From Ceriagrion tenellum (taxonomy: Eukaryota > Arthropoda > Insecta > Odonata > Coenagrionidae): a DNA stretch of 64,000 bases. Every line of letters begins with the position of its first letter. Position 1 is the stretch's first letter. A program made the position numbers and the translations under genes. The notes beneath the pieces were generated by a model. That model saw only the letters and a list, made by a program, of their open reading frames with translations. It was not told the DNA's origin and searched no databases. Below, in pieces: positions 55,661-64,000 of this stretch. Where the stretch lies: contig OY720640.1 in assembly GCA_963169105.1 (NCBI GenBank), positions 59,211,527 through 59,275,526 of the forward strand, in the 5' to 3' direction.

Positions 55661-56000
55661 TCGGCGTAAATAAATGGGACTATGGCAGGAGTTGTTAGGA
55701 CACCAGCCGTGTAAAGATGTAAGGGATTGGGAAGGGAAAGGTTTTGGAAGGTGAAATGGTGACGTGTATTATGGCAGTGTATTTAGTGGGTCTAAGTTTT
55801 TATTATGGTCGCTTATTGTGCGCGGAAAGAACGAGTTTTTCTACCTATTCGGCAATGTATCTCTCTTATTTTATCGCTTCTGTCAGACATAGAGATGTAG
55901 TGAGGCGTCCTGATAATTTCCTCTGTGTCGATCTGAAACCCACCAGTTCAGTATTTCGCAAGCAAGCTTAGCCTAGGGTGTAGGTTACGAGTCTTTCTTT
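55661..56000 (-). mobile_element. LINE-J 3' part, second fragment in tandem
   Basis: GTTAGGACACCAGCCGTGTA, TATTATGGTCGCTTATTGTG, CGCGGAAAGAACGAG, GTGAGGCGTCCTGATAATTT and GAAACCCACCAGTTCAGTAT match the 43.2 and 48.5 kb copies. It lacks the extreme TACATCTACAT tail. Its orientation equals that of 55290-55660, which covers the upstream part, so these are two truncated copies in tandem order rather than one split element. Confidence 0.82.
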
Positions 56001-56607
56001 GTTCCGTACGACAAAGGTGCAAAATTTCATGTTAGGCAAATGATCTATTCCCTTCCATGCCCACTATCATTTCAATCTACTGTTTTCCTACCATTTATTA
56101 TATCTTTCTATCGTTTCGGGCATGCAGATGATGTTTGATCAATCTCTCGTTATCTTATACCATTCTGATCTCGTGACCGATCTCTCGTCACGACTTGGAG
56201 CGAAATTTTCCCCTTCCCAACCGATCACATTCGTTGTGACCGAGGTAACATCCTCTGAGCACCGTTTTTCTTTTAACTTGATTGATTTATTTCTTGAGAC
56301 TCAAGTTTTACAACTTCGCGATTGCGTATAAATGTCTTTATTAATGACGATACAAGCTGGCCTCAGACTTAACTGGATTTAGTCTACACGATACCGCAGA
56401 AACGTATGAACAACGTGCCCTTCTTTTTACTTGTCTCCCGGAACAGATAACGAAAGACTTTTCATGTTACTTTTAATTTTTCGGATTTGCGAATCGGCAT
56501 TCAGTTTCCGTTTGCACTTTTTGGTGGCCTACTGTTTGAATCTAGACTTATACGCTCTGAGATGAATCGTGGAACCTTTTGAAAAACTACTCGGTCGACC
56601 TACGAAG
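56001..56607. other. Unassigned
   Basis: No recognisable feature. Confidence 0.45.
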
Positions 56608-57022
56608 ACTTTTTATAAGTATTCTACCGGCTTAGGTAGATTTTGTTGAATGACAGAGAATCGATTTTAAATGAATTGAATTGAATCTCCTCCCGGTTTC
56701 TACACTTTCAGGGGTCTTTCTTGCTCAAGAGTATCCTTTATTGCCTCAGCATAAGATCTACCCTTTTCATCCTGTCCACGAAACCTATTCCTTTCTTCAT
56801 CTTACCAGCTTGCCCAACATCCTTCCCTCTTTTTAATTCTTGAGAAACCCAATGTATATTATTACATCCTCCAGCCACCTACTCTGCCGATCTCGAATTT
56901 AATTCAGAAGTTTCCTTTCCTCGCCCACCATCCCAAGCACTTCCTCGTTTGTCCTCTCCGTCCACCTCACCTTCTTCATCCTTTTCCACACCCACATTTC
57001 AAATGCCTGAAGACTCTTTACC
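56608..57022 (-). mobile_element. LINE-C 3' end
   Basis: TATAAGTATTCTACCGGCTT begins the 3' tail; a small duplication (GAATTGAATTGAATC-type) follows; then CTCCTCCCGGTTTCTACACT, TTGCCTCAGCATAAGATCTA, CTTGCCCAACATCCTTCCCT, AAGTTTCCTTTCCTCGCCCA, CATCCCAAGCACTTCCTCGT and CCACACCCACATTTCAAATG. Reversed, these encode LEMVGEE-, RMEKVRW- and ALKMWVW-like segments. It is cut at about 57022. Confidence 0.88.
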
Positions 57023-57767
57023 TTTCTTGAATTCAATTTTTATTTAGTTTGGTGCAGCACCTTCTGCCTACTTCACATTTTAATATCTGTCTGTCTTACC
57101 TTCTATATACTTTCAGGGTTTCCTCTGTCATTTTCGATATTCTACGATGTTCTGTTTACTGCATATTTTCCTGCAACACTTCTTTGTTATCTTCGAAATT
57201 CAAATCTCTGTAGTGGGAGAAAATATGTTCAAGAGTCGGAAGTAACGATATTATTGAACAAGTTGGTTGATTATAGGTGGAAGATACCGAAAACTCAGAC
57301 CATTTTTTTATTTGGAATAGCAGTTTAGGATGGTAGAATTCATTGGATGGAGAACAATAGACTTAATTAACTAAAACAAGTACATGATGTAATCTTCAGA
57401 TACACATAATAGCTGCATATCAATATCAAGATATTGCTCAGTACTTTCTCGCATTATTTTGTGGAAAAGCACAAAGTATTTGTCTTCATTATGGAATTGT
57501 ATATCAAATACTTCTCTAAAGTGATGCCTGCCAGAGTCAAGTATAAATTTAGAGCTTTAATGAAAAGTTAATGCGGACTGATCGCTATCTGTTCATATAT
57601 TTATGATATTTTGTCAAATTCTACGTGCATGCTTTTCGTTCATTCTGATAATCGGTTTTAATTTCATTATTCCTGGAAACGGATACCCGTTGAATTTTGA
57701 CGGGAAGAAGGGCAGATAAACTTGTTGCAATTCAGTATTTGTCCTCCTTACGTCACTTTCAAAATGC
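57023..57767. other. Unassigned
   Basis: No recognisable feature. Confidence 0.45.
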
Positions 57768-57960
57768 CTACACCTACATTTGCGAAATACCGTGCAAGCC
57801 ACCACTAGGGTTTGTGGCACGGAGTGATTCCACACCAGGCATGCAACACTCATCCCGGCTGAAATCAGAACCACGCACGCTCGCCCGGATGCCAGGCGCA
57901 GGCCAAAAGTAGTCAGGATGGTAACACGCGGTCAGACCATAAGCTAGTAATGTGCTATGT
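57768..57960 (-). repeat. Dispersed repeat L, second copy
   Basis: ACACCTACATTTGCGAAATA, CGTGCAAGCCACCACTAGGG, GTTTGTGGCACGGAGTGATT and CCACACCAGGCATGCAACAC match 19611-19690 in the same orientation. The unit is less AT-rich than its flanks. It is probably the 3' terminus of a further LINE. A third copy seems to start at about 63970, at the window edge. Confidence 0.6.
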
Positions 57961-58079
57961 AAACGAACATGCCACCATGCAGTATTCTACATAAGATGCA
58001 ACTACTGGTTAGTATTGTTAATGCGACTGACGAATAGTAATACAAGATTTTAAATCATGCTGGAGCTGTATCTTGCCGG

Positions 58080-58575
58080 ATATATCATCAGGTTAGTAGG
58101 TAATGATGATGTTCAGACATTTAGCACTAGTGCAAAACCTACTTTATCCAGTGAGCGTCAAAGTTTCCTAGAACTGATCTATCGCAACAATTATGATCCC
58201 ATATTGTACGTGGAAAAAATGACATTTTAAATTTAATGGTTCTACAGTCTATTTCCTTGATTATGCCTGTGATCATTTCTACCGTAAACTATTGGCTCTA
58301 GCAGATTATGTTGAACATCCGGGAAAATATAGTATCTACATTTCAAACGTTTGTAAAAGATTTAATCTATATTTTTCCCTTCGATGAGATAGAGGTTCCC
58401 ATCCTAAATCTCTCAACAATTCTGTGACACTTGTATGCTTATCGTAACAGTTTTTCACAAATATTGCTGCCCTCCGCTGTATTCGATCTATGTCTGAAAC
58501 TAGACCTACTTCGTAAGGGGGCCATATACTAGCGGCATACTCCAAGTGAGGCCTCACGAGAGAAAATAACATGTC
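58080..58575 (-). mobile_element. LINE-K, with C-terminal reverse transcriptase segment
   Basis: Minus-strand frame 58336-58572 is open and encodes MLFSLVRPHLEYAASIWPPY, RIQRRAAIFVKNCYDKHTSV, TELLRDLGWEPLSHRREKYR and LNLLQTFEM. This is the same domain as in LINE-J but with a different sequence (LRDLGWEPLSHRR versus LEALTWEPFGTRR), so a distinct jockey/CR1-like family. The 3' untranslated part (58080-58335) matches 53580-53900. The palm domain is missing. Confidence 0.88.
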
Positions 58576-59253
58576 TCTTTACCAATCATAAACCACGTAT
58601 GAAGAGGCTGGGCTAAACAAGATCACAACTAAAATCTCGCTGTAGTAGTTACCATTTCGTAGCAGTTCTCATTACTCATTTTAGGTGGCTCTGACCTTAG
58701 GGACACATCTTCCAGAAATACTGGTTACTTAAATAAGCATATTTTATGTGCGTTTAGTTTAATTTAGTATTTGTTTTACTCAGGCAGTAAGGCCAGGGCC
58801 ACCTTAAAATATAAATGAGTTTGAAAAACAAATGTGAACAAACAAAAAAGCTTAAGAAGACACCGAAGCCATTTCGTGTAGATGGAAATACAGGATTACC
58901 TTCAGAATAAGTAGCTAAACTGACAAATGAGAGTAATTTTATAATTGAGGTGTTACCTTTTCAAAAATATTTATAACCTTACGGAGTACGATGAGCTCAA
59001 TATTTATAATTTATGTATGGAAACATTCACGTTATCCTGGGTATACAACCAGTGTTTTGCGTTCTCTATAAAGGTTTAATTCTATCGATACATTTGATAA
59101 TTGGTGGCAATAAATGCCTTGGACCCATACAGATAAAACACCATTTGTGCAAAGTAGAATTTTGAATTTGAATTGAAGCAAGGCATACGAAAGCGTGCAT
59201 TGGAACTACTTATTTCTCCGAAATCCACAAAATAAACACCAACTATGCCTAAT
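58576..59253. other. Unassigned AT-rich
   Basis: No recognisable feature. Confidence 0.45.
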
Positions 59254-59412
59254 TATGATAACTTATAACTTTGTTTTTCTGCATGTTTTAATTTGGAACT
59301 TCAGGCCTTCAGAATCATCTTCAGATCACCTGAATATGACGTTGCACATCGAAACCCGGGTCGTCGTCAAAAACATGTGGAAAAACAAAGTTATAAGTAA
59401 TCATCGTAATGA
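59254..59412. repeat. Foldback element
   Basis: ACTTATAACTTTGTTTTTCT near 59260 is mirrored by GGAAAAACAAAGTTATAAGT ending near 59398; outer bases (ATTATGATA and TCATCGTAAT) pair partly. The loop carries CATCGAAACCCGGGTCGTCG, the foldback phrase seen at 1.5 kb in reverse. Confidence 0.7.
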
Positions 59413-60299
59413 TAACAAAATCCATTAAGTTACGCCTATAATCACCAATTGTACCAACTATGCCGTTGCCTTTAGCTTACTTAAGGATAGTATCTCGTAA
59501 ACTTCGCTCATTTTGGCGCATTCACATTGATGCAGGATGCCGAGTGATAGTGAAAGTAAAGGATTGGGAAATGATTTTATTAAAGTCGTGGAAATTGCGA
59601 AGTCAAGTATTTTAATTGTGATTTCCAATTAAGTCCTTACCCAGCGTCCAAATTACACCTTATTGAGCTATTGAGACGTCAGATTTTCCAGAATGAGGAG
59701 ATGTATCCTCATTATCAGTGCCTAGGCATTAGGAATGATTTGCTGTACGATCGAAATAGCGTGACTCGCATACCAGAGAGGATAGCTCAGCTCTCTCTTC
59801 GATATTTCTGTGAAATACCTAGTCTTCTTGGTAACCATTCCATCTCCGCTAGAATAAAATGGATGCCCTGTGTGCTTAATGAACGCATGAAAATTTCCAA
59901 TCATGAATTGCGAATACCAGATGTGAAATCTTTGACGATGGTGTAACTTAAAAAAATCTACGCTAATCCTTCTTTATGTGCCAATATTCAAGTTTTTCTC
60001 CAATTGGTCCACTAGTCACACAAGATAAGTCATTATCTGCACAATACTCAAGGAAATGATTAATAATTGTTACTATCCCATTCAATAGCAGGAGTTTTTA
60101 TATGCTAAAGATGAATGCTGTAATGTAACATTGCTATGATTGGTAAGTTGGATTTTCTGGAGTTGTTGAACTTTGAGAATTTTTTCAATTTTCACGATGC
60201 TTAGACATGCTAAATGAAATGGTAACAATAATATTTCGTGTTTCGACCGTGTAGGCCACTTCAAACTTACTGCCGTAACAAGTGACAGCTTTTATAGCG
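59413..60299. other. Unassigned; one 91-codon open frame
   Basis: The plus frame 59671-59946 encodes a mixed-composition peptide (for example NEEMYPHYQCLGIRNDLLYD) that looks more protein-like than most random frames here. The frame is also open slightly upstream. No family is recognised, no splice sites are evident and the opposite strand is open too, so it is not called as a gene. Confidence 0.35.
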
Positions 60300-60304
60300 A
60301 ATTG

Positions 60305-60450
60305 GAGATTCTCCCATCCAGATTAAATATAGCGAGTGATTGTGTAGCGAGAATATCCACTATCTGCTAGAAAATTTAAGGCAAGTAACTCTTGCCACAT
60401 GTATTGGCTACTAAGTGATGTGGAATCTACTCGTTTTAATTATAGCTTCC
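60305..60450 (-). repeat. Dispersed repeat M, minus copy
   Basis: Reversed: CGAGTAGATTCCACATCACT, GGCAAGAGTTACTTGCCTTA and AGCAGATAGTGGATATTCTC match 36740-36830. It ends with a phrase around CATCCAGATTAAATATAGCG. Confidence 0.65.
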
Positions 60451-60544
60451 CCGGGATTGCGGGTTATCATTAATTTAATTAAACAAAGAATATCTGTTTG
60501 GAGAATGCATATTAAAGAAGTGAGTTCTTTCTTATTTCTAGTAG

Positions 60545-61030
60545 TATTTCTCTTTCATTCTCTTCCCTGCTTGCCCAACATCCTTCCCTCTATCACGTTC
60601 CTGAGCAACCCATCGCCCGTTATAACGCCCTTCAGCCATCTTCCCTGCCTATCTCGAATTTCATTGAGAAGTTTCCTTTCCTCGTCCACCATCTCAAGCA
60701 CTTCCTCGTTAGTCTTCCTTTCCGTCCACCTAACCTTTTCCATCCTCCACCACACCCACATCTCAAATGCTTGCAGTCTATTCTCGGCCTCCTTTCTGAG
60801 AGTTCACGTTTCTGCCCCATACAACGCTACCCTCCACATCTAACTCTTCCCCAGCCTCTTCTTCATATCCTTACTCAAGGTCCCCGTCATCAGCTCCCTT
60901 CTAATACTAAAGACCTACTTACCTAACGATATTCTCTTCCGTATGTCTTTGCCGTTTTCTTCTAGCGTACTACCTACGCAATTAAAATGCTCTACTTGCT
61001 CGAGTCTGTGTCGTCCAACTTTAGTGGCCA
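60545..61030 (-). mobile_element. LINE-C, long coding copy without the 3' tail
   Basis: Reversed, frames 60555-60761 and neighbours encode LEQVEHFN-like, RRELMTGTLSKDMKKRL-like, ERRPRIDCKH, KMWVWWRMEKVRWTERKTNE, EVLEMVDEERKLLNEIRDRQ, GRWLKGVITGDGLLRNVIEG and RMLGKQGRE. Order and sequence equal the 11.4-12.1 kb copy. It lacks the C-terminal ~30 codons and the untranslated tail, so here the 3' end as well as the 5' end is missing. Confidence 0.9.
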
Positions 61031-62689
61031 GCCTCGGTTTCTTTGTTCGAGAGAATGTCATTCTTTTGCGGAAAAGATAATAAAGTTGTAAAATTAGTGC
61101 TTCATTCCGTTAGCGCTGGAGGTAAATCAGGTTAAGAAAAATGGCACACAGGCCACGCCCACTTTTCAGCTTCTAGCTTTGGCTACCACAACAAGCGCCC
61201 TCTCCATCTGCCTCAATGGAACAGTTGAAGCAACAGTCTGTCGTGTGCTCTGGCATCTGAGACTCCGGATCGTCACGAATGAGAAGGACGTTAAAAACGG
61301 TTGAATCATCGTTAAATCAATGTAGAATATGACTCACTGTAATTAATAGTCTCCTCTGTTTACTATGACGTACATAACTGTATATTTACAACTAAATATA
61401 CGAGCAAGATGCTCCATCGCTAATGACGCAGCATATATATGCAACGCAAGGTACTGTACAGCTGCACTAAACATCTGATGCATGGTGAACCAACATCATG
61501 ATGATAGTTCACCTTTTCCATAGACATCCATTAGATTGATTGTCTAGAGCTTACTCCCCAACCATATTAACCACGCGCCAGAGCTAATTATCTGCTCGCC
61601 GCTTTAATTATCTGCCTCATCAATATTTCCGTAAAAGATTTGAGGCTGTGTTCTCGCGTTGGCGGTGTTAGGAACCTCATGTCCCGGAGGATGAGCATGA
61701 ATAATTAAAGTCTATCATCCATCGATGGTCTGCGTCTTCATTGTCTCTGGAGTTGGATGTTCTCTCGATCAGTGGACCCCATGATGAAATCGAATGGAAT
61801 CGGACCGTGGGATCGTTTACCTGGAGAATGATCGAAGTTAGATGGTAATCCCAAAGGTAAAAGAGAAAACAGCTGGAGAAAAATTATCGAAGCGATCAAA
61901 ATATCGATATCTTTTGGAACCTGTTGTTTGATTTTCGGGGGAATATACCGACAACTGATGCAATTTCACGCCATTCAGAATATCGGCAACTCGGGTTTGT
62001 TTGCTAGAGCCTGGTCAGTGGAAGAAAATGTAGGCTATATTAAACACCGAACATATGCAATCTTAACAACATTAGAGCGTTCATGAAAAAAGTTGCGCAG
62101 ATGGTATGCCATTTGTTCGACTTTAATGTGGTAATCACAAATTCTACGCTAGTATTTTCCTAGTGGTTTTTACTATCGGTTGTATTTTTCAACGATGATG
62201 GTTGGTTGGCTATAAAATATCATGCTTGCCTCTCGGCATGTTTTTTATTCCATGCTGCTCACGAAAATTCACTAAATAACAAAAAAATGCGCTTGAGCGA
62301 CAGACTACGACACTATGGCGTAAAGTTAATTGTACCACCAATGATATTCAACGCTAATTTTTTCCATGAATTACAACGGATTTCACGGTAAGTTTCCTGT
62401 GAATGTCATCCCGCCATTGCTGAAAAGGTACTATTAGTGCACGCTTGCTCTATGCCAACATTAATTTGAAGCCAATTTTTTCACATATCGGCCCAAATGG
62501 GAAAAATATGTGGTGGGCGAAGGGAGGTGGGACCAGAATTGATGTTAGCCTGCTCTCGGCAAAAGGCATGAAGAGGAACACAGTTTTACATTCTTTCAGG
62601 TGGACGTTCTGCTTGGAGTGCTTTCCAAGGAGATCGGGATTGCACCTGCTGTGAAAATAGAATGCCATATTCAATTGATTCCAGTGCAT
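61031..62689. other. Unassigned 1.66 kb
   Basis: Open frames of 60-79 codons on both strands near 62.2-62.7 kb have no motifs. A stretch around 62520-62560 (GGGACCAGAATTGATGTTAG, then CCTGC) faintly recalls the SINE-2 body. Nothing firm. Confidence 0.4.
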
Positions 62690-62905
62690 TTTTTTAAGTA
62701 TTCAACTGTTAAAGGTAGGTTCTGTTGGATGTCCGAGAATCTCCTCCCAGTGTTATGCACTTTCAGGGGCCTATCTACCTCTAGTACATCCTTTTACTCC
62801 TCAGCATACGATCCACCATTCTTCATCCTCGCCCACCATCTCAAGCACTTCCTCGTTAGTCTTCCTCTCCTTCCACCTCACCTTCTCCATCCTTCTCCAC
62901 ACCCA
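62690..62905 (-). mobile_element. LINE-C 3' end with internal deletion
   Basis: TTTTTAAGTATTCAACTGTT, AGGTTCTGTTGGATGTCCGA, TCTCCTCCCAGTGTTATGCA, TTCAGGGGCCTATCTACCTC and CTCAGCATACGATCCACCAT are followed, with about 110-130 bases missing relative to the 56.6 kb copy, by CGCCCACCATCTCAAGCACT and CATCCTTCTCCACACCCACA. Confidence 0.85.
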
Positions 62906-62929
62906 CATCTAAAATAGAATGTGCAAATT

Positions 62930-63005
62930 CTGCAGGGGAAAAACCAACTGCCTTGACCGGGGCTCGAACCCTGATCTCTCGTGGCGTTGTGCTTTGCCTT
63001 GTACG
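62930..63005 (-). mobile_element. tRNA-derived SINE head
   Basis: Minus strand: GGGTTCGAGCCCCGGTCAAG (box B GGTTCGAGCCC), preceded by AAGGCAAAGCACAACGCCAC. The continuation CCCCGGTCAAGGCAG is close to the box B pieces at 36.35 and 36.45 kb. There is no acceptor pairing. Confidence 0.5.
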
Positions 63006-63879
63006 CTGTCTCTATTGATTTATGTTTTATAGTTTACATTTGTTTCCTATGGTGTTTGTTGCATGTATTTTCAGCAAGCAATTTTGTGGTAACGTTTTTA
63101 AACGCTATCATATAAATACATTTTTGCGCATACTTTTATTAAAATACACAATAAGAAAACAACCTGGCGTAAATTGTTGTAAAATAGTTTCTCGCTTTAG
63201 CAAGCACTTTTTCACGCAGTTATTGGCGCGGTGAATAGTGATATAGCGTTTATAGTATTTCTAAGATAAAGGGATTCGATAAAATATTTGCCATGATTTC
63301 CGTTCTATGTCTTTGATTGAGTGTCTGATAGCCGATTATTTGGCATGTACATTTTCAAGAAACTTTTTCGAACTTTATGTCTTTGCGGGTGACGCCGAGT
63401 AAGCAATACCGCGGTTAGTTGGTGATGAAATTGATTCAAGCGTTTGTTCCAGTCGGACTATAATTTGGTCCCTAACAAAGTCGGGTCTTGTCGCTCAGGC
63501 CTTATTCCCCTCCCGCTTGCGAGATTCTCTCTTTTGGGAGTGCGATCACGCAGTCAAATCATTTTTTCGATTTTTTTGAGGAATAATAGTGTGTTTTCTT
63601 CGTTGCGGAATGAAGCATAAATTGATGGAAGTCAGGGTGATGTACCACGGCGAGGTTTAGCACGATTGGGACCTGAAGTACGTGACGGTTTTTCTATTGG
63701 TCGCCAGTATTGTCCCTTATTGGGGTAATCTAACGGGTGAGGTAGGATTTAATGGGAGAGGGTTAGAATCCTCTAGATTTTCACAAATGGAGGCCCCTCT
63801 CCGCTTGCACGATTTCTTTCTTCATCCCACCATGCGCACTGCCTCTTTTCCTGCCGTCTAAAACCTTTTTATTCCATTT
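63006..63879. other. Unassigned
   Basis: No recognisable feature. Confidence 0.45.
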
Positions 63880-64000
63880 CCCCACTTTCCCAACATCCTT
63901 TCTTTTATCACGGCCTTCAGCATCCCTTTGGCCCTCAATACCCATTCCAACCACTTTCTCAGCCCCCTCCTGATATCATCTACATCTACGACATACCGTG
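63880..64000 (-). mobile_element. LINE-C scrap, then repeat L at window edge
   Basis: ACTTTCCCAACATCCTTTCT and TTATCACGGCCTTCAGCATC match a LINE-C segment (compare 49.25 and 60.6 kb), continuing weakly to about 63970. ATCTACATCTACGACATACC, then GTG, matches the start of repeat L at 57768 and runs off the window. Confidence 0.5.

Noticed and set aside
1..64000. Viral genes, toxin genes or a prokaryotic-type multi-gene system
   Set aside because: No motif, gene cluster or composition shift of that kind was recognised anywhere; all identified coding remains belong to LINEs or mariner transposons apart from one candidate exon.

Overview
This is eukaryotic, AT-rich, gene-poor DNA, most likely from an arthropod and probably an insect with a large, repeat-filled genome. 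The evidence is the repeat content: many 5'-truncated LINE 3' ends of at least four families, mariner transposase relics, tRNA-derived SINEs, a MITE-like family, foldback elements and an AT-rich tandem array. There is no operon, ribosome-binding-site or dense-ORF pattern, and no rRNA, CRISPR or viral gene was seen. The species cannot be named from the sequence alone. Family labels used here (LINE-A, LINE-J, SINE-1, MITE-1 and so on) are local names, not database names.

Layout. 0-5 kb: two adjacent foldback elements, a LINE palm-domain scrap, a MITE-1 copy and a mariner relic. 5.2 kb: the only convincing candidate host exon (5208-5340, + strand). 7-12 kb: a SINE pair in inverted orientation, a LINE-A copy between inverted arms, a LINE-J and a LINE-C copy. 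14.4-16.7 kb: a mariner relic containing an internal tandem duplication and a nested SINE-1, with a second SINE-1 nearby. 17.2-18.1 kb: a nearly perfect ~180 bp inverted repeat around a LINE-C fragment. 18.5-23.8 kb: a cluster of LINE-A fragments on both strands. 24.4-26 kb: an AT-rich ~107 bp tandem array between two direct repeats. 29.0-29.7 kb: a ~716 bp palindrome. 31.2-31.9 kb: a 354 bp tandem duplication. 33.8-35.8 kb: a SINE with a perfect 13 bp target-site duplication, then two head-to-tail MITE-1 copies. 36-46 kb: tRNA-derived pieces, LINE-C, LINE-J and several foldbacks. 46.8-64 kb: a dense mixture of LINE-A, -B, -C, -J and -K fragments, including a chimeric LINE-J reverse transcriptase piece at 51.9-53.2 kb.

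How the parts relate. Every LINE copy is truncated and carries stops or frameshifts, so none is an active source here. The bias to 3' ends fits target-primed reverse transcription. Nesting gives relative ages: mariner before SINE-1, and probably a foldback before LINE-A. The long inverted repeats could be transcribed into hairpin RNA, but the sequence shows no promoter or expression. I found no strong case for a new multi-gene system. The items most worth a second look are the inverted-repeat loci, the unclassified MITE-1 family, the chimeric LINE-J and the candidate exon.
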